This document shows positions 1 through 9,500 of a DNA stretch of 43,355 bases, in pieces. The position numbers were made by a program, and so were the translations under genes. The notes beneath the pieces are model-generated. The model worked only from the letters and a program-made list of their open reading frames with translations, was not told the origin of the DNA and did no database searches. The stretch covers positions 1 to 43,355 of the forward strand of contig JAIXUT010000070.1 of the NCBI GenBank assembly GCA_027483385.1. The letters are read 5' to 3'. The stretch's first letter is position 1; every line of letters starts with the position of its first letter. This DNA is from Alphaproteobacteria bacterium (GTDB lineage: Bacteria; Pseudomonadota; Alphaproteobacteria; UBA2136; UBA6156).

Positions 1-1
1 A

Positions 2-754
2 GGCCTTTCGCCGCAGCAAATTAAGCAGTTCATGGATATTTTTGCCTGGGATATTGATTACACCCGCGATATCCAGCCGGGCGACACCTTTAAAGTAACG
101 TACGAAGAAACCCAAAACGACTTGGGCCAGCGCGTGAAAACCGGCCGAATTCTGGCTGCCGCCTTTAGTGTGGGCGGCGAACTGCGCCAAGCCTTCTGGT
201 GGGGCAAAAGCAACGAGTATTTAAGTGAAAAGGGCGAGAGCAAGCGCAAGCTGCTGCTGCGCACGCCGCTGGAAGTGTACCGCATTTCTTCAGGATTTGG
301 CCTCCGTACCCACCCCGTGCTGGGGTTTAGCAAGCTGCACACGGGCACCGATTTTGCGGCCCCGATTGGCACGCCAGTCAAAGCCAGTGGCGACGGCGTG
401 ATTACCTTTATTGGCCCCAAAGGCCCCAACGGGAACCTGATTAAAATTCGGCATAACGCGAAGTTTGAAACGGCCTATGCGCATTTGCACCGCTTTAGTA
501 AGGGGCTACGCGTGGGCAGCCGCGTGAAGCAGGGCCAGATTATTGCCCAAGTGGGCAATACGGGCCGCAGCACGGGGCCGCACTTGCACTACGAGGTGCA
601 GGTCAGCGGGGTTTCGGTGAACCCCATGCGGGCCGACTTGCCCACCAGCAACCCGCTGGGCCGAAAGGAACTGGCCAGCTTTAAGGCCAATGTGGCCAGC
701 ATCCAAACCGCCTGGCGCACCGCGATGGGCACCACCCGCGTTGCCAGCCGGTAG
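2..754 (+). CDS. M23 family metallopeptidase, murein endopeptidase (5' truncated by window)
   Basis: This is the C-terminal part of a LytM/M23 zinc endopeptidase of the MepM type, which cuts peptide cross-links in peptidoglycan in the periplasm. The frame stays open to the left edge, and the track's ATG at 32 lies inside a conserved stretch (QQIKQFMDIFAWDIDY), so the true start is outside the window. Visible parts are an N-terminal domain ending near the GDTFKVTYEE strand, then the peptidase core with the first zinc ligands in HTGTDFAAP, the AYAHLHR strand, a GNTGRSTGPHLHYEV motif carrying the last ligands, and the SVNP end typical of the family. A 22-bp gap separates it from the lipoprotein gene downstream. 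The family assignment is firm; exact bond specificity cannot be read from sequence. Confidence 0.93.
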   Translation, partial: GLSPQQIKQFMDIFAWDIDYTRDIQPGDTFKVTYEETQNDLGQRVKTGRILAAAFSVGGELRQAFWWGKSNEYLSEKGESKRKLLLRTPLEVYRISSGFGLRTHPVLGFSKLHTGTDFAAPIGTPVKASGDGVITFIGPKGPNGNLIKIRHNAKFETAYAHLHRFSKGLRVGSRVKQGQIIAQVGNTGRSTGPHLHYEVQVSGVSVNPMRADLPTSNPLGRKELASFKANVASIQTAWRTAMGTTRVASR

Positions 755-770
755 GGTTTTGCGCTAGGTT
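741..770 (+). promoter_or_regulatory. Candidate leaderless promoter for the MBL lipoprotein
   Basis: TTGCCA (741-746), an 18-bp spacer and TAGGTT (765-770) sit so that the expected transcription start falls on or next to the ATG at 777. No Shine-Dalgarno sequence fits between them. The -35 matches TTGACA at five of six bases and the -10 is weak, so this is a suggestion only. Confidence 0.3.
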
Positions 771-776
771 GCGGGG

Positions 777-1853
777 ATGAAACTCCCTGCCATGTTGCTT
801 ACATTGTTGCTTACCGCCTGCGGCACACCCACCTACCAAGGGCCCATCAGCGCCAATTTCGATGGCGAACGGTTTTTAAACCCAGGGCGGCCCATGACCA
901 ACACCTTTGGCAGCTTCCTTAAATGGCGCTTTGGCTTGGGTGAACAGAGCAGCCAACGGGCGGTGTGGCCCACCTACGCCGCGCCGCGCGGCTCGGGGGC
1001 TGGCGGTTTTGCCAAGCCTGCGGCGCGGGTTGAGGGAAATAAACTGGTGGTCACGGCCATCGGCCACGCCAGCTTTTTGCTGCAAACGCAGGGGATGAAT
1101 ATTTTGCTGGACCCGGTGTTTGCCGACCGCGCCAGCCCCGTCAGCTTTGCGGGCCCCAAGCGGATAACCCCACCCGGCGTGGCGTTTGCCGATTTACCGC
1201 CGATTGATGTGGTGCTGGTTTCGCACAACCACTACGACCACCTGTGTATTGAAACCCTGCGGCAGCTGGTGCAGGCCCATAACCCGCAAATTATTGTACC
1301 GCTGAACAACGCGCCGACCATTTTGGCCGCCGTGCCCACCGCCCGCGTGACGGAAAAAGACTGGGGCCAGAGTGTGGCGTTGAATGATGCAGTAAAAGTA
1401 ACTTTGGAACCCATGCAGCACTGGGGCGCGCGGACGCCATTCGACCGCCGCAAGGCCCTGTGGGCCGCCATGGCGCTGCAAATCAAGAACGGCGGCACCG
1501 TGTACTGGGTGGGCGACAGCGGCTACGGACTCGGCGCCAACGCAGGGGTGTGGTTTGCCGAAGCGGGCGTAAAATACCCGGACATCAGGCTCGCGATTCT
1601 GCCGATTGGTGCCTACGAACCCCGCTGGTTTATGCAGTATTCGCATATGAACCCCACCGAAGCAGTTAGTGCGTTCCAGAAAACCAAGGCAGCTTATGGC
1701 ATTGGCCACCATTTTGGGGTGTTTCAATTAACCGACGAGGCTTGGCAGCAGCCCACCGGTGACCTGCAGGTGGCGCTCGGGGCCGCCAAAATTCCCGCCA
1801 CCACCTTCCGCGCCCTGTGGGCCGGGCAGGTGTGGGATGTGCCGGTGAAGTAG
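777..1853 (+). CDS. Metallo-beta-lactamase-fold lipoprotein (NAPE-PLD/RomA-like hydrolase)
   Basis: This 358-residue protein begins with a lipoprotein signal peptide whose lipobox is LLTAC, with the acylated Cys near residue 15, so it is probably anchored in the envelope. The body is a metallo-beta-lactamase fold of the COG2220 group: GHASFLLQTQGMNILLDPVF at the start of the fold, the metal motif SHNHYDHL (HxHxDH), the later ligand strand VYWVGDSGYG, and AILPIGAYEPRWFMQYSHM, which is characteristic of N-acylphosphatidylethanolamine phospholipase D-like proteins. Relatives hydrolyse phosphodiester or lactone bonds. A phospholipid substrate would fit the envelope location but is inferred. No Shine-Dalgarno precedes the ATG. 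Confidence 0.85.
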   Translation: MKLPAMLLTLLLTACGTPTYQGPISANFDGERFLNPGRPMTNTFGSFLKWRFGLGEQSSQRAVWPTYAAPRGSGAGGFAKPAARVEGNKLVVTAIGHASFLLQTQGMNILLDPVFADRASPVSFAGPKRITPPGVAFADLPPIDVVLVSHNHYDHLCIETLRQLVQAHNPQIIVPLNNAPTILAAVPTARVTEKDWGQSVALNDAVKVTLEPMQHWGARTPFDRRKALWAAMALQIKNGGTVYWVGDSGYGLGANAGVWFAEAGVKYPDIRLAILPIGAYEPRWFMQYSHMNPTEAVSAFQKTKAAYGIGHHFGVFQLTDEAWQQPTGDLQVALGAAKIPATTFRALWAGQVWDVPVK

Positions 1854-1891
1854 GGGCTAGGCGCAGCCGATGAAAGCTGCTTAACTTAGCT

Positions 1892-2851
1892 ATGGATTTA
1901 CCCCTGACTGGCGTTCTGGCCGCGATTGGCAGCGGGTTGGCCTTTGCGCTGTACCAGATCATTATTAAGCGCATGCACGGGCCAGCCTTGGCAAAACAGC
2001 TTACAAAGCTGGCAAATGTGCGGGCGGATGCGCGGGTGGCCAAGCAAAAGGCGGCACAGGGCGCGCTGGTGGCGCTGCACCCGCTGGCCATCCCCAGCTG
2101 GCTTGGGCTGCTGTTCCCGTTTTGGGCCCTGGCGCTGTTGGCCAGCTGGCAAAGCGGAGTGTTAAGTTTTAATTTTAGCCCCGAAGCCCTGCGCTGGCCG
2201 TTGGCGTGGGCGGCTTGTACGGTGGTTTCCACCACTGGGCTGGTGTGGTTGTTGCGCACGTTTTCATTGGCGGAAGTGGCGGGGTATAAAAAGGCGTTCA
2301 TTACCCTGGGCGCCTTGGGGGTGGATATGCTGGTATTTGGGTTGCATTTTCCGCTACTTACGTTGTTGGCCATTGCGTTGTTGTTGGGTGGGGCGCTGGG
2401 GCTTGGTTCGGCGCGGAATAGGCTGCCTGCGCCAACCGAATGGGGCGTGATTATGCTGTGGTGCGGGGTACTGGTGCTGCAAATTGCGCTGTACAAATAC
2501 GGCCTGCAACAACAACTTGCCAGTGGGGGGCACGTGCTGGCCCACACACTGCTGGCGCAAACCTTTGCTACCGCCGCCTACGCGGCGTTATGGCTGTTGC
2601 CCGCCGTGCGGCGCCAAATTGTGCCTAAATACGCCTACATTCTGGCCTTTTGGGGAGCGGCGCTGGCGGGTACCTTGCTGGAAGGCTTTGCCTACGCCGC
2701 GCTGCCATTGGCGCTGGTGTTGGTGATTACCATGCTGCCAGCGGCTTTAATGGCGGGGCATGATGTGTGGCGCGGCGACCTGCCCAAAGTGCCCCGCACC
2801 TGGTTGGCGCTGCTGGTGTTGGCACTGGGCTTTGCGCTGCTGGTGTTTTAG
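1892..2851 (+). CDS. Multispanning membrane protein, EamA/DMT-like transporter
   Basis: This 319-residue protein has about ten hydrophobic segments in the two-times-five pattern of drug/metabolite (EamA) transporters. Segment 1 (GVLAAIGSGLAFALYQIIIK) and the stretch LRTFSLAEVAGYKKAFITLG resemble EamA repeats. A charged loop of roughly 35 residues (KRMHGPALAKQLTKLANV onwards) lies between the first two membrane segments, which is longer than usual. The gene sits 15 bp upstream of a flippase-like gene and probably shares its transcript. The substrate is unknown. Flavolipid, amino-acid or lipid-carrier transport cannot be distinguished. Confidence 0.6.
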   Translation: MDLPLTGVLAAIGSGLAFALYQIIIKRMHGPALAKQLTKLANVRADARVAKQKAAQGALVALHPLAIPSWLGLLFPFWALALLASWQSGVLSFNFSPEALRWPLAWAACTVVSTTGLVWLLRTFSLAEVAGYKKAFITLGALGVDMLVFGLHFPLLTLLAIALLLGGALGLGSARNRLPAPTEWGVIMLWCGVLVLQIALYKYGLQQQLASGGHVLAHTLLAQTFATAAYAALWLLPAVRRQIVPKYAYILAFWGAALAGTLLEGFAYAALPLALVLVITMLPAALMAGHDVWRGDLPKVPRTWLALLVLALGFALLVF

Positions 2852-2866
2852 GGGTACTGAGGCGGT

Positions 2867-4072
2867 ATGGTGGCGAAAAAACTCTTGCGCGAGGCCGCGA
2901 ACTTAGTCAGCGGCTATGGCCTGGCATTGGTGCTGGGCTTGGTGGCGAGCATTATCCTGACTCGCGTGCTTGGCGAAGAAGCCCGTGGTGCAATGGCGTG
3001 GCTGTTAACTTTACAAGGCTTGGCGGTGCAGGCGGCGGCATTAATTTCGTACCCCGCCGCGCGGCAGCTGGCAGCGGCCACGCCGCAGGCGCAATGGCCC
3101 CAAATGCTGGGCAGCTTCAGTGCCTTTGCCCTGTTTGGCATGGCGATTGCCCTGCCGTTTTTACTCTACGGGTTATTTTGGGTACCGCTGGGGCAAGTTT
3201 ACGGGCTGTTGCTGGTGGTGCTGTTTGCGCAAATTCCGTTCATGATTATGGCACAGGTATGGATGGGGATTATTCTCACCGAGCCCCGCTGGTGGGTACC
3301 CATGGTGCAAGGCAGTGGTGGAAAGGCCTTGATGCTACTTGGGGTGTTGGGCTTGTGGGCGTTGGGGGCGATTACGCTTGAGGTGGTGATTTGGTTGCAG
3401 GTGCTGACCAGTTTGTTGCTGATTGCGCTGTTTTATGCGCTGCTTAAAATCCCGTTCAAAAAATGGCGGATTGAGCCCGCGCGGTGGGCTGCGGCTTGGC
3501 CATTGATTGGCGCCAGCTGGGCGGCGATTGGGTTGTTGTTTGCCCTACCCAAACTGGTGATTTTGCAGCTGGGCAACATGGGCCAGTTGGCGGCGGCGGG
3601 GCACTACGCGGTGGCCAGCGGGCTGTTTGAGGCGGCCTTGGCCATCCCCACCCTGGCCACCAGTGTCTTAATCACCCACTTTACCCGCCATGGTGGCGAT
3701 GGTGCCGTGCGACGCAAGGTAACGTTGGCGGTGTTAGGCGTCATGGGGCTGGTAGGCGGTGCGGCGGCGGCTGTGGCACCGTGGCTGATTCCGTTTCTGT
3801 TCGGCGCGCCGTTTGCCGCCAGCGTGCTGCCGTTCCAGATTCTTATGGCGTGTTTAGTATTGGCGGCGTTGCACCAAGCTTGGTTCAGCCGCCTGATGGC
3901 GGTGGCAGCCACCCGTGCTGTGGTGGTGCCGCCGTTGCTGGGTTGTGCCGCCGTGGCATTTGGGTGCTGGTACTTTGGGGCGGCACTTAATGGGGTGAAC
4001 GGGGCGCTGGTAACTCTGGCTGGTTATGCGGTGTTAACGCTGGCCACCTACGCTTTAAAAAAAGGCCACTAG
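2867..4072 (+). CDS. Wzx/MOP-like polysaccharide flippase
   Basis: The 401-residue product is almost entirely hydrophobic, with about twelve predicted membrane segments. Its N-terminus (ANLVSGYGLALVLGLVASII then LTRVLGEEARGAMAW) has the look of O-antigen/lipid-linked oligosaccharide flippases of the MOP superfamily, where the first helix is followed by an xRxLGxExxG turn. Such proteins flip undecaprenyl-linked sugars across the inner membrane. No glycosyltransferases are nearby, so the substrate is unknown. The gene follows the DMT-like transporter and ends 10 bp before the convergent recG stop, with no obvious hairpin between them. Confidence 0.65.
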   Translation: MVAKKLLREAANLVSGYGLALVLGLVASIILTRVLGEEARGAMAWLLTLQGLAVQAAALISYPAARQLAAATPQAQWPQMLGSFSAFALFGMAIALPFLLYGLFWVPLGQVYGLLLVVLFAQIPFMIMAQVWMGIILTEPRWWVPMVQGSGGKALMLLGVLGLWALGAITLEVVIWLQVLTSLLLIALFYALLKIPFKKWRIEPARWAAAWPLIGASWAAIGLLFALPKLVILQLGNMGQLAAAGHYAVASGLFEAALAIPTLATSVLITHFTRHGGDGAVRRKVTLAVLGVMGLVGGAAAAVAPWLIPFLFGAPFAASVLPFQILMACLVLAALHQAWFSRLMAVAATRAVVVPPLLGCAAVAFGCWYFGAALNGVNGALVTLAGYAVLTLATYALKKGH

Positions 4073-4082
4073 CCTGCGCCCA

Positions 4083-6269
4083 TTAGCCCGCGCGCAGATA
4101 GGTTGCGGCGGCGTGTTTATCAAAGACTTCGAGCAATAAGGCCAGCGCATTGCGCTGGGCGCCATTGAGGGGCTGCGTTAACGCCGCTTCGGCCAGTTCC
4201 CGCGCCACAGGAATGAGGTGTTTGTGCTGGGCCAAGTCGGCCAGCCGCGTGCGCTGCTGGCCCGCTTGGGCGGTGCCCAGCACTTCGCCGGCACCGCGCA
4301 GTTCCAAATCCTGTTCGGCCAAATAAAAGCCATCTTCGCTGTTGCGTAGCGCCGCCAACCTGGCCTGCGCGTAACCGCCCAAGGGCGGCGCGTACACCAG
4401 CACGCAGCTGCTTTGCAGTTTGCCGCGCCCCACCCGCCCCCGCAGCTGGTGAAACTGCGCCAGGCCAAAGCGTTCGGCATGTTCAATTACCATCACGGTG
4501 GCGTTGGGGACATCCACGCCCACTTCCACCACTGTGGTGGCCACCAGCAATTGGAGTGTCCCAGCTTTAAAGGCTTGCATGATGACGGCCTTTTCGGCGG
4601 CCTTTAATTTGCCATGCAATAGCCCCACGTTGCCCTCGCCGTAGAGCTGTTTCAGCCATATATAGCGCGACGTGGCATCGGCCAAGTCCAGCTCCTCGCT
4701 TTCTGCCACCAACGGGCATACCCAGTAGGCCTGTTGGCCTTTGGTAAACACGCTGCGCAGGCGTTCAGCCAGTTCGCCAAGCTTGTCGTTGCTCATCACT
4801 TGGGTGGTTATCGGGGTGCGGCCCGGCGGTTTTTCGCGCAGTGTGGAAACATCCATATCGCCGTAGGCTGTTAAAGCCAGCGTGCGCGGGATGGGGGTAG
4901 CGGTCATCACCAGCACATCGGGCGGCAGCGGCTGGTTGGCACTAAGGTTGGCGCGGGCTTTTACGCCAAAGCGGTGCTGTTCATCAATAATCACCAACCC
5001 CAGTTTATCGAACACCACGTCGTCTTCCACCAACGCATGGGTGCCGATGAGCAGGTTAATAAACCCCTCACGCAGGTGCTGCTTCAGCTTTTTCTTTTGC
5101 GCTGCCGTTTGGCTGCCCACCAGCAGCGCCACGGTAATCCCGAGCGGCTGCAATAACTGCTGGGCATTAAAAAATAACTGCTGGGCTAGAATTTCGGTGG
5201 GGGCCATCAGGGCCACTTGGTGACCGTTTTCGATGACGTGCAGCGCACTTAACAATGCCACCAGCGTTTTGCCGCTGCCGACGTCGCCCTGCAGCAGGCG
5301 CAGCATCGGGCGGGGGGCCTGTAAGTCGGTTACAATTTCACTTAAAGCCATAGTTTGATCGGCCGTTGGCGTGTAGGGCAGGGTGCGGAGTAATTTTTCC
5401 CGCAGTGCCGTATGCCGCCCGTGGGCGAGGCCTTTGAGCATGCGGGTTTGGGCGCGGGCGTGCTGCAGGGCCAGCTGGGTGGCGTAAAGTTCATCGAGGG
5501 CCAGCCTCACACGGGCTGGGTGGGATGGGGCCAAATCCTCGGGGCAGGTTGGTTGATGGGCCTGCTGCAGGGCGGCCGCAAAGGTGGGGAGTTGAAAGGC
5601 CTCGCGCTGGGCTTTGGGCAACCATTCGGGCAGGGGGTGGGCTTCGGCCAATGCCAGTGCCGCTTGCGCCGCGCGGTGCTGCCAGCCCTGCGCCAGCCCG
5701 GCGGTACTTGGGTAGACAGGCCAGATTTTCGCAATATTTTCGAGGCCCCGGGTGCCGCCCCAGACGTCGGGGTGCAGCATTTGTTTGCCCGCATTCTGGC
5801 CTTTGGGGTTTGCCTCCAGTTTGCCGCTGATGATAACTTCGGCGCCTATTGGAAACGCCCGTTCCAGCCAAATTTGTGGGTGAAAAAACAAGACCCGCAG
5901 GGGGCTGCCTTCAAGGTCGGCGACTTCAATGGTTAACGGGCGCTTGGTACCACGCGGCGGGAAGGGGCTGCGCCGCAGTACCTTCACCACCAAGGTTGTC
6001 CGTTCGCCCAAGGGGGCATTGGCCAGAGTGGCGGTGGCCGACCTATCCAGCAGCGTGCGCGGCAGGTGCAGCAATACGTCCATGGTGCGGGGGCCGCAAA
6101 GTTCCTGCAGTTTGGCAAAGGCGGCTGGCAGCATGCCTGGGGGTTTAGGGAAATTCTCCAGCAGCACATGGCCGCCGTTGGCATGGGCAGGGGTGGCGGC
6201 CCGAGAGACTGCACTGGCCACAGGTGCCTTGCCCTTGGGGGCAAGTTGTGGTTGGTTGCCGCGCATCAT
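4083..6269 (-). CDS. recG: ATP-dependent DNA helicase RecG
   Basis: RecG is a superfamily 2 translocase that remodels stalled forks and branched DNA. The protein shows the N-terminal wedge region (LPRTLLDRS), Walker A GDVGSGKT, the DExH-type motif IIDEQHRFG, motif III MTATPIPRT and motif VI QLRGRVGRG, then the RecG C-terminal region. The start is uncertain. The track begins at a TTG (6305), ATG-ATG codons lie at 6269 and 6266, and a GTG at 6167 lies just before the first recognisably conserved residues (ENFPKPPGMLPAAF). I use 6269. With either ATG, the start codon overlaps the divergent sdhE ATG; with the GTG, about 100 bp would be free for promoters. Confidence 0.95.
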   Translation of the reverse strand: MMRGNQPQLAPKGKAPVASAVSRAATPAHANGGHVLLENFPKPPGMLPAAFAKLQELCGPRTMDVLLHLPRTLLDRSATATLANAPLGERTTLVVKVLRRSPFPPRGTKRPLTIEVADLEGSPLRVLFFHPQIWLERAFPIGAEVIISGKLEANPKGQNAGKQMLHPDVWGGTRGLENIAKIWPVYPSTAGLAQGWQHRAAQAALALAEAHPLPEWLPKAQREAFQLPTFAAALQQAHQPTCPEDLAPSHPARVRLALDELYATQLALQHARAQTRMLKGLAHGRHTALREKLLRTLPYTPTADQTMALSEIVTDLQAPRPMLRLLQGDVGSGKTLVALLSALHVIENGHQVALMAPTEILAQQLFFNAQQLLQPLGITVALLVGSQTAAQKKKLKQHLREGFINLLIGTHALVEDDVVFDKLGLVIIDEQHRFGVKARANLSANQPLPPDVLVMTATPIPRTLALTAYGDMDVSTLREKPPGRTPITTQVMSNDKLGELAERLRSVFTKGQQAYWVCPLVAESEELDLADATSRYIWLKQLYGEGNVGLLHGKLKAAEKAVIMQAFKAGTLQLLVATTVVEVGVDVPNATVMVIEHAERFGLAQFHQLRGRVGRGKLQSSCVLVYAPPLGGYAQARLAALRNSEDGFYLAEQDLELRGAGEVLGTAQAGQQRTRLADLAQHKHLIPVARELAEAALTQPLNGAQRNALALLLEVFDKHAAATYLRAG

Positions 6270-6570
6270 GGCCAGCACCCTACCCAACCCGACCGATGCC
6301 GACAAGGTAAACCAACACGAACTGTTGGAACGCGAAGTGCGTTACCGCCTTTCGTACCGCGGTACGCTGGAGCTGGATAACATTTGTCGCGCCGCCTTAC
6401 CCCAGATTGCCACGCTTGGCACTGCTGAACTGACCGCCCTGCGCGATTTTTTGCTGCACAAGGAAGGCGACCTCATGGCGTGGCTGGTTGATGGCTTGCC
6501 CGTGCCCGCCGACCAGCAAGCGCCTGTGGCGCAGTTACGCGGCTGGTTTTTGGCCAGCCGAAGTATCTAG
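6268..6570 (+). CDS. sdhE: Succinate dehydrogenase assembly factor 2 (SdhE/YgfY family)
   Basis: This 100-residue protein helps attach FAD covalently to the flavoprotein subunit of succinate dehydrogenase. The hallmark RGxxE motif is present in YRGTLELDN, followed by the helical stretch LRDFLLHKEGDLMAWLVDG typical of the family. The ORF track shows only a longer frame (5929-6570) that runs through recG on the other strand. The ATG at 6268 gives the family's normal size. It has no visible Shine-Dalgarno and overlaps the candidate recG ATG on the opposite strand. The order recG / sdhE-mfd is a known alphaproteobacterial arrangement. The sdhABCD genes are not in this window. Confidence 0.88.
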   Translation: MASTLPNPTDADKVNQHELLEREVRYRLSYRGTLELDNICRAALPQIATLGTAELTALRDFLLHKEGDLMAWLVDGLPVPADQQAPVAQLRGWFLASRSI

Positions 6571-6574
6571 CTGC

Positions 6575-9500
6575 ATGAAGGAACTGTTCGCGCAGTTTAA
6601 AAAGCACGGCACCAGCACCGCAACACAGGTGCCGCCCAGTGCCTGGCCGTGGCTGGCAGCACAAACGTATAAGGCAGTCAAAACCCCATTGCTGCTGGTT
6701 GCCCCCGATCAAGGCCTGGTGGGTACAATGGCGGCCAGCCTGCGCGCCCTGTTGCCTGAAACCGAGGTGCTGGAATACCCCAACTGGGACGTGATGCCCT
6801 ACGACCGTTTGGGCCCCGAAGCCGCAATTGTGGCCGCCCGCCAACAGGTGCTTCAGGCGGTGCAGCAGCCAAACTATGCAGGCGTGGTGGTGGCCAGTTT
6901 GCCCAGCCTGGCGTTGCGTTGCCACCCAGCCGTGGCCAGCCCGCTGACATTAAAAGTTGGGCAGCAAATGCCATTGGCCCGTTTGCAAAAAACCTTGGCC
7001 GAGTTTGGCTACAGCCGCACCGAAGTGGTGCAGCACAGTGGCACTTTTGCGGTGCGCGGTGGGTTGCTCGATTGCTGGCCACCGACGCTGGAGCAGCCGG
7101 TGCGACTCGATTTTTTTGACACCGAACTGGAGCAAATCCGCACCTTCGATGCCAGCAGTCAGCAAAGCCTGGGGCGGCTGGAAACAGTGACACTGCCGCC
7201 CGCCAGCGAACTGCTGACCCCCGCCCGCATCGAAACTTTTCGCACCCGCTACCGTGAGATATTTGCTGCCGAAATGCAGGGCACGACTGATGAGATTTAC
7301 GCGGACGTGAGTGCGGGCATCTGGCCCGCCGACGCGGGCCAGTTGGCGCCCTTGCTGCAGGCCGAACCTTGGCCCAATTTGCTGGCGGCTTTGCCCAAGC
7401 CAACAACCCTGATAGTGCCGCACGATGCCGCCGCGCAACTTAGCGCCTGGTACAGCCTGGCGCTTGGCGCCCAGCAAAGCCGCGCCGATGCCGCCAAGCA
7501 AGAGGTTGGTGGCCGCGTGCTGCGGGCCTTGCCGCCCGAAATACTGATGCTGCCGCCCGAGCAATTGCAGGCCAATTTGCAAGCCTTTCAGCAGCTGCAT
7601 CTCACAGCGTTTGGCGACGCAGGTGGCCAGAGCGCGGGCCTGCTGGCCCAGATGCTGCCGCCCGGCAACCGCCACGCGGCATTGGAAGCGGCCATCAAAA
7701 AAGTTCAAGCGCGGCTGCAGGAAGGCTGGGCGGTGGTACTGACGGCGCCCCACGCCGAGGGCCTGAAGTTATTTCTCCGTGCGCTGGAAAACGGCGGCTT
7801 GGCCGCCCCTCGGCTGCTGCCAGAATTTGGCTTTAAGGCAGGGTTACAGGCCTGCGTTGCGCCCTTTACGGCGGGTTTTGAAGACCTCGAAAACCGCCTG
7901 AGTGTGCTGACGGAAGCCGATATTTTTGGGGCACGTTTAGGGAGCGGTAAACCCAAAAGCCGCACCCGCACCGCCGAAGAAATTATGGCCACGCTGTCAA
8001 CCTTAAAAGACGGCGACTACGTGGTGCACGAAGCCCACGGGATTGGCCAGTACGTGGGGCTGGTGGCCCTGAATGTGGGGGGCACCCAGCAGGAATTTAT
8101 TAAGCTGATTTACGCCGGCGATGACCGGCTGTTTGTGCCTATCGAGCAGCTTGGTTTGGTCAGCCGCTATAAGGGCGCCGAAGCGGGGGCGGTGAACCTG
8201 GATAGGCTTGGCACGGGCGGCTGGGAAACCCGCAAGGCGAAGGTGAGGGCGGATTTGTTGGCGATGGCCGATGAACTGTTGGCCACGGCGGCGGCGCGCA
8301 GCCTGACCGAACGGCCCCCCGTGGGCGTGGTGGGCGGGCTTTACGATGAATTCTGTGCGGGCTTTCCGTACGAACTGACGCCCGACCAAGCCCGCGTGGT
8401 GGGAGAAGTGGAGGCTGATTTTGCCGCTGGCACCCCGATGGACCGGCTGGTTGTCGGCGATGTGGGGTTTGGCAAAACCGAAGTGGCGCTGCGGGCGGCT
8501 TTTTTGGTGGCGCAAAGTGGGCGGCAGGTGGCGGTGGTGTGCCCCACCACCTTGCTGGCGCGGCAGCATGCGCAGGTGTTTGCCGAACGCTTTGGCGCGG
8601 TGGGGCAGGGGGTGGGGCATCTTTCGCGCTTAGTAACCACGGCGGAGGCCAGCAAAACCAAAGCCGCATTGGCAACTGGGGCCTGCAAGGTGGTGATTGG
8701 TACCCATGCGCTGCTGGCGAAAGGGATGAAATTTGCCAACCTCGGGCTGGTGATTATTGACGAGGAGCAACGTTTTGGTGTGGCGCACAAGGAAAAATTA
8801 AAGGCACTGAAAGGGGATATTGACGTGCTGACGCTTTCGGCCACCCCCATTCCGCGCACGCTGCAGCTGGCCGTAGGTGGCGTGCGGCAGTTAAGCCTCA
8901 TCGCAACCCCACCGGTGGACAGACACGCGGTACAAACCCACGTCCTGCCCTGGGATACCCCGACCCTGCAAGGCGCCCTAAGCCGCGAACTGGGCCGTGG
9001 CGGGCAGGCTTATGTGGTGGCGCCGCATGTGGAAGATTTGCCCAAGCTGGCCAAAGCGATTGCCGAATTTTTGCCCCATGCCCGTTTGGCGATTGCCCAC
9101 GGCCAGCTCCCCGAAACCGAGCTGGAGCGCGTGATGCTGGCGTTCTATGCCCATGAGGTGGATATTTTAATTGCCACCACGATTATTGAAAGTGGGCTGG
9201 ATGTGCCGCGCGCCAATACCCTAGTTGTGACGCGGGCCGACCGTTTCGGTCTGGCCCAGCTCTACCAACTGCGTGGCCGTGTGGGCCGCAGTACCGCGCA
9301 GGCCTTTGCCTATTTTATTCTGCCCGAAGGTGGGTTTGGCCAGGGGCAGGGGGCAATTCGGTTAAGCCTGTTGCAGCAACTGCAGGGCCTGGGCGCAGGC
9401 TTAACCTTGGCCAATTACGACATGGATTTGCGCGGTTTCGGCAACGTGCTGGGCAAGGAACAGAGCGGGAACATTCGGGATATTGGTTTTGAACTTTATG

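Noticed and set aside
1666-2547. Minus-strand ORF of 293 codons
   Set aside because: Shadow of the MBL and DMT-like genes; low-complexity Ala/Ser/Pro translation typical of an antisense frame in GC-rich DNA.
2767-3381. Plus-strand ORF of 204 codons spanning the DMT/flippase junction
   Set aside because: Out-of-frame reading of two convincing membrane proteins.
5412-5936. Plus-strand ORF of 174 codons opposite recG
   Set aside because: Antisense shadow; Gly-rich translation without a start signal.
6950-7753. Minus-strand ORF of 267 codons inside mfd
   Set aside because: Antisense shadow of the conserved Mfd N-terminal half.
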